A stretch of DNA of 64,000 nt from Crotalaria pallida. Taxonomy: Eukaryota; Streptophyta; Magnoliopsida; Fabales; Fabaceae. Shown here in pieces: positions 22,636 to 32,456 of this stretch. Both the position numbers and the translations under genes were made by a program. The stretch covers positions 19,163,501 through 19,227,500 of the forward strand of contig CM075650.1 in assembly GCA_037953625.1 (NCBI GenBank), read 5' to 3'. The first letter of the stretch is position 1; every line of letters begins with the position of its first letter. The notes beneath the pieces were generated by a model. The model worked only from the letters and a program-made list of their open reading frames with translations. It ran no database searches and was not told the DNA's origin.

Positions 22636-24414
22636 ATGGGCTCTAGCAATAACTTTGGAGGAGAAGGAGCTTCAATAAACCGTCCTCCACTATTTAATGG
22701 TGAAGGATATGTTTATTGGAAAACTCACATGAAAGTCTTTATTGAAGCAATTGATATGGATATTTGGGATGCAATTGAAAAATTTCCTTTCATTCCCAAA
22801 AAGAAAATAAATGATGAAACTGTTGAAATTCCAAGGAGTAGTTGGAATGATGATGAAAAGAGAAAAGTCTCATTTGATTTAAAAGCTAAAAATATCATCT
22901 TTTCGGCTTTATCCCATGATGAATTTTATAGAGTTTCCCAATGTAAATCGGCAAAAGAAATGTGGGATACTTTGCAAGTCACACATGAGGGAACATGTGA
23001 GGTTAGAGATGCAAGATTGAATTCTCTAATACACGAATATGAATTGTTCCACATGTTGCCAAATGAAACCATTAGTGACTTGCAAAAGCGATTCTCTCAC
23101 ATAGTTAATCATTTGATTTCCTTGGGAAAAGTATTTCGCAATGGTGAAACTACTAACAAAATTCTAAGATGTCTTGATAGGAGTTGGCAACCCAAGGTAA
23201 CCGCCATCAAGGAATCAAGAGACATAAATAGCATGGACTTAGCCACTTTGTTTGGCAAACTCCAAGAGCATGAGATGGAACTTACAAGACTTGGGATGCA
23301 TGAGGAATCGGACAAAAAGAAAAAGGACATAACCCTCAAAGCTTCAACTAAAGCTACAAAAGAAGTTGAAGAATGCTCTACAAGTGAAGATTCCGATGGT
23401 GAACCAAATCAAGAAGAATTCGGGATGTTTGTGAAAAGGTTCAACAAATTCTTCAAAGGGAAGAAAGGTGGCTCTTCATCCAAATTCAAGAGAACCAAAG
23501 ACTCCAAACAAAGAGAAAAGAGTACCAATGATGGAGTTAAGTGTCATGAATGTGGTGGGGTTGGTCACATTAGAATGGAATGTGCCACATTCTTGAAGAA
23601 GAATGACAAGAAGACCCAAGAGACCAAGGGGAAGCGTGCATGCATTGTTTGGGATGCACCGGAGAAGAGCAATGAATCATCTTCAAGTAGTTCCGGTGAT
23701 GAAAATGCAAATCTTTGTCTCATGGCCAAGAACAATCATGAGTCCTCATCAAAAGCTAATCATGACATGGGTGAAAGTAATTATGAGGTAACTTCTAGCT
23801 CTTCTTGTTCCTCTTCAAACTCCATTTCCTATGATGATTTGCAAGAAGCCTATAATGAAATGTTAATTCAATTTAGAAGGCTTGCTAAAATCAATAAGGA
23901 AAAAGGAAAGAAAATTTTGGAGTTTCAACAAGAAATTGATGAATTGCAAAAATCTATAAATGAGTTGAAACTTCAAAATGAATCCTTGGAACTTATTAAT
24001 TCTAGTCATCAAAGTGATTTTGCAAATCATGAGGAGATTATCACTCCATGTGAGAGATGTGATGAACTTGAAAAAGAAGTGAAAGAGTTGAAAAACAAAC
24101 TCACAATCTCACATAGTGATAGAAACCTCAACCGGTTGTTGAACTCTCAAAGACATAATCACAACAAAACCGGTTTTGGATATGTTCATAAAAAGGACAA
24201 AAAGTACAAGGTGGTTGGAACATTTTCTAAGAAAAATTCATCAAAGAGACCAACTTGTACTTATTGTGGAAAAGTTGGACATATCAACATTGAGTGCCAC
24301 ATTAAGAAGTTTGAAATGAAAAAGGGCACTTATATGTGGATTAAGAAGGGAGAAAGTCCCAACACTAACCCTAAGGGACCCAACATTGTTTGGGTACCCA
24401 AAGTGAACAAGTGA
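22636..24414 (+). CDS. gag: Gag polyprotein of Sirevirus E2 (intact)
   Basis: 592 residues from the ATG at 22636. The open frame extends upstream into the LTR, but MGSSNNFGGEGASIN aligns with the Gag starts of E1 and E3, which decides the start. Structural particle protein. It shows the copia Gag core (ALSHDEFYRVSQC, MWDTLQVTHEGTCEVRDARL), CCHC knuckles CHECGGVGHIRMEC and CTYCGKVGHINIEC, and an acidic serine-rich middle with a predicted coiled coil. It is followed by TGA and a T-rich stretch ending TTTTGTAGG, after which pol begins in another frame. Intact, in keeping with the young LTRs. Confidence 0.95.
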   Translation: MGSSNNFGGEGASINRPPLFNGEGYVYWKTHMKVFIEAIDMDIWDAIEKFPFIPKKKINDETVEIPRSSWNDDEKRKVSFDLKAKNIIFSALSHDEFYRVSQCKSAKEMWDTLQVTHEGTCEVRDARLNSLIHEYELFHMLPNETISDLQKRFSHIVNHLISLGKVFRNGETTNKILRCLDRSWQPKVTAIKESRDINSMDLATLFGKLQEHEMELTRLGMHEESDKKKKDITLKASTKATKEVEECSTSEDSDGEPNQEEFGMFVKRFNKFFKGKKGGSSSKFKRTKDSKQREKSTNDGVKCHECGGVGHIRMECATFLKKNDKKTQETKGKRACIVWDAPEKSNESSSSSSGDENANLCLMAKNNHESSSKANHDMGESNYEVTSSSSCSSSNSISYDDLQEAYNEMLIQFRRLAKINKEKGKKILEFQQEIDELQKSINELKLQNESLELINSSHQSDFANHEEIITPCERCDELEKEVKELKNKLTISHSDRNLNRLLNSQRHNHNKTGFGYVHKKDKKYKVVGTFSKKNSSKRPTCTYCGKVGHINIECHIKKFEMKKGTYMWIKKGESPNTNPKGPNIVWVPKVNK

Positions 24415-24427
24415 TTTCATTTTGTAG

Positions 24428-26611
24428 GTGTGTCTTCGAACGGGAAAACAATTGTGGTATCTTGATAGTGGATGTTCAAAGCACATGACGGGAGATAAGC
24501 GGCACTTCATTGAGCTTACTCCAAAGGAAAAGGGTTATGTCACTTATGGGGACAACAACAAAGGGAAAATCCTTGGTATTGGTAAAATCGGAAACTCTTC
24601 AAACTTGATTATTGATAATGTGCTCTATGTTCAAGGATTAGAACATAATCTCTTGAGCATAAGCCAATTATGTGATATTGGTAATCATGTAGTTTTTACC
24701 TCTACCCATTGCCTCATTAAAAGTGACAAAGATGAATCAATCAAATTTGTTGGTAGAAGGTCAAATAATACTTACTTAGTTGATTTGAACAAAGTCACTT
24801 CTTTGGTCTCTACTTGTTTAGTGAGCAAAGAAAATGACACTTGGTTATGGCATCGTAGGACCGCTCATATAAATGTAAACCAATTGAAGAAAATTCAATC
24901 TAAAGATCTAGTAGTTGGTTTACCAAAGCTAAATTTTTCTATTGAAGGTGTTTGTTCTCCTTGCAAGAAATGTAAACAAACTAAAAACACCTTTGGATCA
25001 AAAATGGTGATGTCCACATCAAGGCCATTAGAAATGCTTCATATGGACTTGTTTGGACCATCACAAGTAAAAAGCTTTGGTGGCAACTATTATGCATTGG
25101 TGATTGTTGATGACTTCTCTAGGTTTACTTGGACTTTATTTTTAACTACTAAGAGTGAGACCTGCAAATCTTTTAAACATCATGTCAAACTTTTGCAAAA
25201 CCAAGTAAATCAAAAAGTAATTATTATTCGTACCGATCATGGTGAATTCGAAAACCACAAATTTGATAGATTTTGTACTAAAAATGGTATTGAGCACCAA
25301 TTCTCCGCACCAAGGACTCCGGAACAAAACGGAGTGGTAGAGCGGAAAAATAGGGTGCTAGAGGAACTTGCTAGAACCATGTTAAATGATTCTCAAGTAC
25401 CTCAATATTTTTGGGCCAATGCCGTCAATATGGCTTGTTATGTTTTAAATCGTATTTTGATAAGGCCCTCTTTGGATAAAACCCCCTATGAACTTTACAA
25501 GGGAAGAAAGCCAAATATATCTCATTTTCATGTCTTCGGATGCCAAGTTTTTGTTTTAAATAATGGAAAAGAACACCTTGGCAAGTTTGATTCCAAATCC
25601 GATGAAGGCATATTTTTAGGCTATTCTTCTCATAGTAAAGCTTATAGAATTTTCAATAAAATAACTTTAACTATTGAGGAATCAATTCATGTGGTTTTTA
25701 ATGAGTCTTCGAAAGAAGATAGTGTTTTATGTGATGCTAGTGAAGATGGCATTGACTTTTCAAAAGAAGAAAAAGAGAGAGAGAAATCAAAAGTTGATGA
25801 AGGAGAGGTAAGGGAAGAACTTCCTCCAACTTGGAAATCGGTCAAGGCTCATCCTATAGACAATGTCATGGGAAATATGTCAAAGGGAGTACTTACTCGT
25901 AGGTCTATTCAAAACATTTGCCACTATGTCTCTTTTGTTTCTCAAATTGAACCCGATTCAATTAAAAAGGCCATTGAGGATGATCATTGGGTTCTTGCTA
26001 TGCAAGAAGAATTAAACCAATTTGAAAGAAATGAAGTTTGGGATCTAGTCCCTAAACCCGATGATCATACCATAATTGGTACTAAATGGATTTATAGAAA
26101 CAAACTTGATGAATCCGGGTTGATTATAAGAAACAAAGCTAGACTAGTAGCTCAAGGGTACAACCAAGAGGAATGTATCGATTATGATGAGACCTTTGCT
26201 CCGGTTGCACGTCTTGAAGCTAGCCGAATTTTACTTGCTTTTGCTTCAATCATGAAATTCACTTTATATCAAATGGATGTTAAAAGTTCTTTCTTGAATG
26301 GGTTTATAAATGAAGAAGTGTATGTCAAACAACCCCCCGGTTTTGAAAATAGTAAATTTCCAAACCATGTTTATAAATTGAAAAAGGCACTCTATGGATT
26401 GAAACAAGCTCCTAGAGCTTGGTATGATCGATTGAGTTCCTTTCTATTAGAAAACAAGTTTCAAAGAGGGAAGGTTGATAATACACTATTTATTTATAAA
26501 ACCAAAGATGACATATTGTTAGTACAAATTTATGTTGATGATATCATTTTCGGTGCTACTAACGTGTCTCTTTGTAGAAAGTTCTCAAATTTGATGAAAA
26601 AGGAATTTTAA
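24428..26611 (+). pseudogene. pol: Pol of E2, part 1: protease, integrase, reverse transcriptase
   Basis: 727 codons in a frame +1 to gag. Order: aspartic protease with LDSGCSKHMTG near residue 12; GAG-pre-integrase HRRTAHINVNQLKK near 142; integrase with HMDLFGP, TDHGEFEN and EQNGVVERKNR carrying the D,D,E triad (one of the two glycines usual after TDH is missing); then RT with GTKWIYRNKLDE, KARLVAQGYNQ, YQMDVKSSFLNG and YVDDIIFGATN. A TAA at 26609-26611 ends the frame where E3 has a glutamate codon, a single-base nonsense change. The remainder continues in part 2. Expected role: particle maturation, cDNA synthesis and integration. Confidence 0.93.
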
Positions 26612-27486
26612 ATGTCAATGATGGGAGAACTCAAGTTCTGCCTAGGCTTACAAATAAAGAAAGTCAAGGAGGGGATATTTGTGCATCAAGGGAAATATTG
26701 CAAAGAGCTCCTTGAGAAATTCGGATTGGACAAGTGCAAGGAAGCCCACACTCCAATGAGCACATATCATGCTACCTAGACAAGGATGAACAAGGTACAC
26801 CGGTTGATGTTAGTAAGTATAGGGGAATGATAGGTAGTCTCTTATATCTCACTGCATCTAGACCGGATATTATGTTTAGTGTATGCATGTGTGCTAGATT
26901 TCAAGCTAATCCTAAAGAATCTCACCTATCCGCAGTTAAACATATATTTAAGTATCTAAAAGGAACAATTAACACTGGTTTATGGTATCCTGCTGATGCC
27001 AATCTTAGTTTAGTTGGTTACTCAGATTCCGACTTCGCGGGATGCAAGCTTGATCGCAAAAGCACCAGTGGTACTTGCCATTTCTTGGGAAGTTCATTGG
27101 TGTCATGGTTTTCTAAAAAGCAAGCTTGTGTCGCTCTTTCTACCGCCGAAGCGAAATATATCGCAGCCGGTAGTTGTTGTGCTCAACTGTTATGGATGAA
27201 ACAACAATTATCGGATTTTGGTTTGAAACTTGAAAATATTCCGATTAGATGCGATAACACGAGTGCAATCAATTTGACTAAGAATCTGGTGTATCACTCA
27301 AGAACTAAACACATTGAAATAAGACATCACTTTTTAAGAGATCATGTACAAAAGGGTGATTGCACAATTGAATTTGTTAGTACCACAAATCAATTAGCCG
27401 ACATTTTTACAAAACCTCTACCAAGGGACACCTTTTATCATATTAGGAGAGAACTTGGTATTTTAGATAAAGCTAATATAGGCTAA
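26612..27486 (+). pseudogene. pol: Pol of E2, part 2: RT C-terminus and RNase H
   Basis: After the TAA, RT sequence resumes in frame (MSMMGEL, then LGLQIKK). A two-base gain near 26765 shifts the frame relative to E3. From about 26770 the reading is SCYLDKDEQG, YRGMIGSLLYLTASRPDI, SDSDFAGCKLDRKS, LSTAEAKYIAAG and ADIFTKPLPRDTFYHIR, the RNase H domain with its acidic residues, ending in TAA at 27484-27486. Two lesions in an element with 0.8% LTR divergence mean this copy is not autonomous. Confidence 0.9.
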
Positions 27487-27699
27487 TTGCATTGTGTGTC
27501 ATTTTTGGAAAATCACCAATTTAGTCTTACTCTAATGTGTTATTGATTCTTAGTTAAATTGTCCTTGATGATATTTAAAATTGTATGTGTTAATTTTGTG
27601 TGATTCTGTACTGTATTCCAAGTTGGTAGTGAAGCATTTGTATTTGATTTGTGTTTGATCTTTTAAAACTGTGTTTTTACTTTCTGTTCTGTCAAAATA

Positions 27700-28092
27700 C
27701 TCGAGTTTTTCCAAAAAAACTCGAGTATATTAATTCAAAATTAAATCAGCTTTAAATTGAAAAAGTTTTTAATCAGGGTCTGATAAAAATACTCGAGTGT
27801 TTTTCAAAACACTCGAGTCTTTCGAAACCCCCAATTTTTGAACTTTCAGACCAAACTCGAGTATTTTCCAAAAACTCGAGTATTTTGCGTTTTCCTGAAA
27901 TTTGAACTTTCGGACCAAACTCGAGTTTTTCAGTTTTTACTCGAGTTTTCTGGGGACATCTGGGCTGAGTCAGGAACAACTCGAGTATATTCTCAAAAAC
28001 TCGAGTATTTTTCAAAGAACAACTCGAGTATTGTTGAATATACTCGAGTATTTTGGCGAGTTTATATATACTCCAGCCCCCACAAACTCGAG
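27700..28092. promoter_or_regulatory. Thirteen CTCGAG palindrome boxes upstream of the envelope-position ORF
   Basis: Cores start at 27700/27720, 27792/27812, 27856/27875, 27920/27940, 27980/28000, 28023/28043 and a single one at 28087: six pairs spaced 20 bp (19 once). The core is the same as in this element's LTRs. Clustering of motif boxes 5' of the envelope gene has been described for envelope-bearing Sireviruses. Open frames at 27773-28561 other than the real ORF come from these repeats. Confidence 0.85.
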
Positions 28093-28308
28093 TTTCACGA
28101 ACCCCTTTCTCTTCTCTCTCGGTTTTCTCATATCTCTCTCCTCAAAACTCCGTTTTTACTCAAATTTTTGCCAAATCTTACTAGTTTTACATCCTCTAAT
28201 CACTTTTCTACCATTATTTCAACGAATTTCAACACTTTTCAACCTCAAATCCGTCACCCCCTTTTCAAACCCTAACTTTCCAAAACTTCAATTTTCATCA
28301 ATTCCTCT

Positions 28309-29595
28309 ATGGCTTCATCATCTGGTAAAGGAAAGAGAGTTAGGATTGCCGAATCATCTTCTGAGGAGGATATTCCGGAGTACTATCAAGAAGATGAATG
28401 CTTGGAACGGTTGGAAGGCTTTGCCACTAGGGAGTTCGGAGTTATCTCTTGGATCAACAGTGCATTCCTTGAAAGTAAGGGTTTGTCATTTGTTACTAAC
28501 CTTAGGTATCAAAAACTTATTCAATTTCTGGAATTTAATGGCCCTATCTATCCTAGGTTAGTTAGAACCTTTTATGCGAACCTTAGGCTACATAATGATG
28601 TCATAGAAACCATGGTTGAGGGTGTTAGATTCAAAATTAGCGCTAAGGACCTTTTTGTTGCTTTTGGGACTACACGACACGGGGACAATTCTTTAAAGGC
28701 AGATGCGGACGGAATTTTTCAAAGTTGTTTGCGCCCCGGTCGTGTATGGACCAAAGGAATTAAGCATTCCTCATATATGACTGTCCACACTAGGGTGTTG
28801 CACTATATAGTATGCCATCAGTTAGTGCCTCAAACCTCACCCAATTATGCTAAGCCCACAAACAATGAACTTAGGCTTCTTAGTGCCATCCTGAACAATG
28901 AGAAGCTAAATTGGTCTCGCATAATTTTGGACCGAATGCTCCTTGCTGCAAAGTCTAAACACCCGAAAACCTTGCCTTATGCCATGCATGTTTGTTTCCA
29001 GTTGAGTTACTTCAAGGTGCCTATCCCACGGAATGAAGAGAAAAAGACTCTTCATGTGAACCAGCACTGCCTCAACAAAGGCACCTTGAGTCATCAAGAC
29101 ATGGAATTTCATGAACCCTCTGGCCAATACTTGTACCGATCTGATATTGCTGAGATGGAGAGGGTTGCGAATGTTGCAGCTCGACAAGGGGTGGATGCGC
29201 AACAGATGGAAGAGGAAGCTGCAGCATTTGCGCAGGCTGAAGGAGGGGACCCTATTGAGGATCAGATTAATTTTGATGACTTTACTGGATCTCAATCTAG
29301 GTTTGATAACTTGGGCTGGAGAGACAATGTTATCACACGGCTGGACACTTTAGATGGGAGGATGGACTCCCATGTGCATGCTATGGACGCCCATCGTGAT
29401 GATTTTGTTAGCTTAAACACTAGGATGAGTGCAGAGTCTGCCATGTTTTATTCTCATTTGGATCAGCACTCGGCCCAGATTAATGCCCGCCTGGACCAGC
29501 AGTCAGGGGAGATGCACCGCCGGTTTGATGAGATGATGGCGGCCATCTCTCGATTTTATCCTCCTCCAGATGATCCAGCTCCTTCGATGTTTTGA
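28309..29595 (+). CDS. Envelope-position ORF of E2 (plant transposon-associated protein)
   Basis: Intact 428-residue frame, 823 bp after pol, in the place where Sireviruses such as soybean SIRE1 carry an envelope-like gene. The N-terminus is basic then acidic (GKGKRVRIAESSSEEDIPEYY). The central ~200 residues hold motifs shared with the minus-strand ORF at 35277-36302: VRTFYANLRLH, VLHYIVCHQLVPQ, LPYAMHV..KVPIP. This resembles the 'putative plant transposon protein' family. The C-terminal ~90 residues are heptad-like (RLDTLDGRMDSHVHAMD..HLDQHSAQINARLDQQS), a probable coiled coil, ending in a proline-rich tail. I see no signal peptide or clear membrane segment, so 'envelope' is positional only; function unknown. 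Confidence 0.8.
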   Translation: MASSSGKGKRVRIAESSSEEDIPEYYQEDECLERLEGFATREFGVISWINSAFLESKGLSFVTNLRYQKLIQFLEFNGPIYPRLVRTFYANLRLHNDVIETMVEGVRFKISAKDLFVAFGTTRHGDNSLKADADGIFQSCLRPGRVWTKGIKHSSYMTVHTRVLHYIVCHQLVPQTSPNYAKPTNNELRLLSAILNNEKLNWSRIILDRMLLAAKSKHPKTLPYAMHVCFQLSYFKVPIPRNEEKKTLHVNQHCLNKGTLSHQDMEFHEPSGQYLYRSDIAEMERVANVAARQGVDAQQMEEEAAAFAQAEGGDPIEDQINFDDFTGSQSRFDNLGWRDNVITRLDTLDGRMDSHVHAMDAHRDDFVSLNTRMSAESAMFYSHLDQHSAQINARLDQQSGEMHRRFDEMMAAISRFYPPPDDPAPSMF

Positions 29596-30181
29596 TGATG
29601 TTGACCTTTGCAGTCTATTTTAGTTTTCATTATGTTTTCATCATGTTGATCTTGTTGCATTTTTTGTACTTTGAGAACTTGGTGTTTTGAGACTTTGGGT
29701 TTATTATTGGACCTTTGATTTGGACCTTTTATGATGTTTTTATGTTAATGAATTTGGTTTTCATTATGATGTTTGTGAAAAGCTTCAGGGGGAGCTCTTT
29801 ATTTTTATTATTAAGTCTATTTTTTTGCATAGTTGGTTATGGGGTTTTCCAATTATGCACCTCTCCTCCCTTGATCTTTTTTTTTTCTAAATTATTCCAT
29901 CTTTTTGGCGTATGACAAAAAGGGGGAGAGATATTATACACTTGTCTTGATATTGTTGCACCTAAAATCTCTAATTATGGTATATACTCTGATAATTGTT
30001 AAATACTCTAATACCATAGGCTTGGTGCTAAAATTAAATTGTCATAACATCTTGCTCAAGCTGAATTTTTAGATAGGTGAAAAGTATCATATAGTGAGGG
30101 GGAGTTGCATTTTCAAGTGGATTCAAGCTCAACAAATGGTACAAGTGTTAATTATTTTGTCATCACCAAAAAGGGGGAGAT
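29596..30181 (+). mobile_element. E2 3' internal region with repeated polypurine tracts
   Basis: AAAAAGGGGGAGAG at about 29918, GAGGGGGAG near 30098 and AAAAAGGGGGAGA immediately before the LTR (to 30180). Otherwise T-rich, with no further ORF of note; the frame at 29715-29915 is low complexity. Confidence 0.8.
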
Positions 30182-31754
30182 TGTAAATTCAATACTCCTA
30201 ATTATGGTGATTATATTTTGATGATGACAAAGTAATTAACAAATCAAGTTTTGAAGACATTGCAACATTCACAACAACAACAAGTCAAGAAAAGAAGACA
30301 AGTGCCCAATCATTCTCAATCAAATATTAATTGTAAATTTCTAATTTATGTTGAGAGTGGTTGAGAGTGGGTAGAAATAGTTAGTCTCTTCTAGGAATAA
30401 ATTTTTATATGATTATTAAGTTGAGATTGACCAAAATTAATACTTGAGAGGAAAAATAAAATTGAAAAATAATTTTTCCCATATCTGATCAAAATACTCG
30501 AGTATTTTGAGAAAGACTCGAGTATATACTCGAGTATTTATCGAAAAACTCGAGTATTTGTGCCAGGTCAGCAAATATGACCGTTAGTCTGGTTCGTGCA
30601 CCAATTCACTCGTGACCGACCAAAAAGACTCGAGTATTTACCAAAAGACTCGAGTATTTTTGTCCAGTCAGCAAAAATGAACGTTGGAGAGACTCAAAAA
30701 CCCAATTGAGGGCATTTGAGTCTCATCCAACCCAAGAGAGCATTTCAGAACCTTATTGTAAAATTTCTCTTTGAATTTGTGCAAGAACAAACAAGACAAC
30801 AAGATCATAGTGTGTTCAAGCTTTTATAATTTCCTCTTATCAAGTGTTGATTCCCAAAAAGCTCAACTTCTCACTCATATTGTCATTTTATTCCAAGTTG
30901 AGTTTTAGGCCTCAATTCTTACATTGAGCTGTGCTTATTTGTGCTAATCCATTGTGAGATTAGCAATACACATACAAAAAGCTTGATTATTCAAAGTCTT
31001 GGATTGTTCCCAAGCAAACCCTAAGTGGCTTAGGGTGTTGGAAGTCTTGAGAGGTTCTCAAGCACAAGACTAGGAGGTTCCTATCCCGGTGGAGTTTCTT
31101 GAAGGGAGTTCAAGGAAGCTTTGTGAAGAGTTCTTCAATCACCGGAATCAAATTGGGGTAGAAATCAAGAGTTTGGTACACTCTTGAAGGGTTAGGTTGA
31201 GTGAGGCCATTCTCAAGCAATCCTTTGTAATTTCTAACAATTTGATTATTAGTAGAAACTCCTAAGTGATTAGGAGGACTGGATGTAGCTCATTGTTGGA
31301 GTGAACCAGGATAAAATTTCTTGAGTGGTGGTTTATTGCTTTTAATCTACTTTCTAGCTTAATAGACTTAAGTCATTTCAATCAATTAGGATTTATACAA
31401 TTAGGTAGCAAGTTCAAGGAATCTTTGTGTTAAAAGTTATTTAGATTGCTTGCTATTCTGTTGGATAAGTTCCTGTTTATTATTGAATTCATTTGAGTTA
31501 AATTGCTGAATTTTCGTTTCTAGTTTTTCTGCTATCTGATAGGAAAAACTCGAGTATTTCAGAAAAGACTCGAGTTGTTCATCACTGAAAAACTCGAGTA
31601 TTTCACAAAAGACTCGAGTCTTTTGTGTCTGATTCCAGAAAATTCAGTCTTAGCTCCATTCTTCAATTGTTAGTCCAAATATTTGGTATTAGTGCTTCAA
31701 AATACTATTCACCCCCCTCTAGTATTTGCTTAGCCCGCTTGTTGGTTTCCAACA
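30182..31754 (+). mobile_element. Sirevirus E2, 3' LTR (1573 bp)
   Basis: Partner of 20995-22565. All ten CTCGAG boxes are retained. The TSD TTGAT follows at 31755-31759. Confidence 0.95.
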
Positions 31755-31759
31755 TTGAT

Positions 31760-32324
31760 GGTATTGGCTAACGTCACCCAAGAGGGGGGGTGAATTTGGT
31801 GTTTATAAAAAAATTGAAAAACGATCGATTCAAACGTTCTTAAAAGAATTAAAGAGTTTTAAACGAGCAGAAGACTTAAAGAATGATTGAAAAAGTTTTT
31901 AAGCACAAAATAATAAGAGTATTTATATTTATATTGAAAAACGTATTATTCACGAGACTGAAAAGATAAACACAATGAAAACGCAATACTCGTGTAATAT
32001 AATTTCAAATAAGATTATTCTCAAAATATGATTAACACATAAGATAAACGCGAATTGAAAAGAGATAAGGGATAGAGAAATTTGCACCTGGAATTTTTAT
32101 CCTGGTTCGGCAAACAACGCCTACATCCAGTCCTCAAGCGACCTACTTGAGCTTTTCACTAAACCAAGACGCCACGGGTCCACGAGTACAACCAGAGCGC
32201 CCCGCAAGCTACTAGGAATCCCACCGTTCGCTAGAGACCTCGGACAATAACAACTAGGAACACCTTCCTAGATTTACAGATAGCCTAACTACTAGGAATC
32301 CCACCGTTCGTATAGCACTATTTT
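31760..32324 (-). mobile_element. Remnant LTR of the composite, family X
   Basis: Continues 20979-20994 across the E2 insertion. It is a Sirevirus LTR 3' part on the minus strand: a C-rich terminus (plus-strand AAGAGGGGGGGTGAA near 31781), the conserved GAACCAGGATAAA block (minus, around 32095-32108), GGATGTAG near 32120, and a partial duplication of CTAGGAATCCCACCGTTCG at 32212 and 32290. It is broken abruptly at 32324 where gag sequence of the neighbouring family begins. Confidence 0.6.
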
Positions 32325-32393
32325 ACCATTAAATAGTGGAGGACTGTTTATTGCAGCGCCTTCACCTCCGAAAGGATTATGGTTAGAGCCCAT
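32325..32393 (-). pseudogene. gag: First 23 codons of a Sirevirus gag, truncated
   Basis: Minus-strand ATG at 32391-32393, reading MGSNHNPFGGEGAAINSPPL and three more residues, the conserved Sirevirus Gag start seen in E1-E3. It is cut at 32325 by the family-X LTR. It lies just downstream (minus sense) of a primer site and a complete LTR. Confidence 0.85.
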
Positions 32394-32442
32394 GGTTTCC
32401 AAAGGATCTTTTCGAAAAAGCTTTTATGCTCGGTTTATTCGA

Positions 32443-32454
32443 GCTCTGATACCA
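32443..32454 (-). other. Primer binding site of the composite (minus strand)
   Basis: Plus-strand GCTCTGATACCA is the complement of TGGTATCAGAGC, two bases from the LTR at 32457. Confidence 0.95.
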
Positions 32455-32456
32455 CT

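Noticed and set aside
27700..28092. Regularly spaced repeats resembling a CRISPR array
   Set aside because: The repeats are ~11-bp palindromes with short, low-complexity gaps in a plant retrotransposon; there are no cas genes and no spacer-like unique segments of constant length.
27773..28561. Overlapping open frames on both strands across the CTCGAG array
   Set aside because: They arise from the repeated boxes; repeat units keep several frames open. Only 28309-29595 has a family match.
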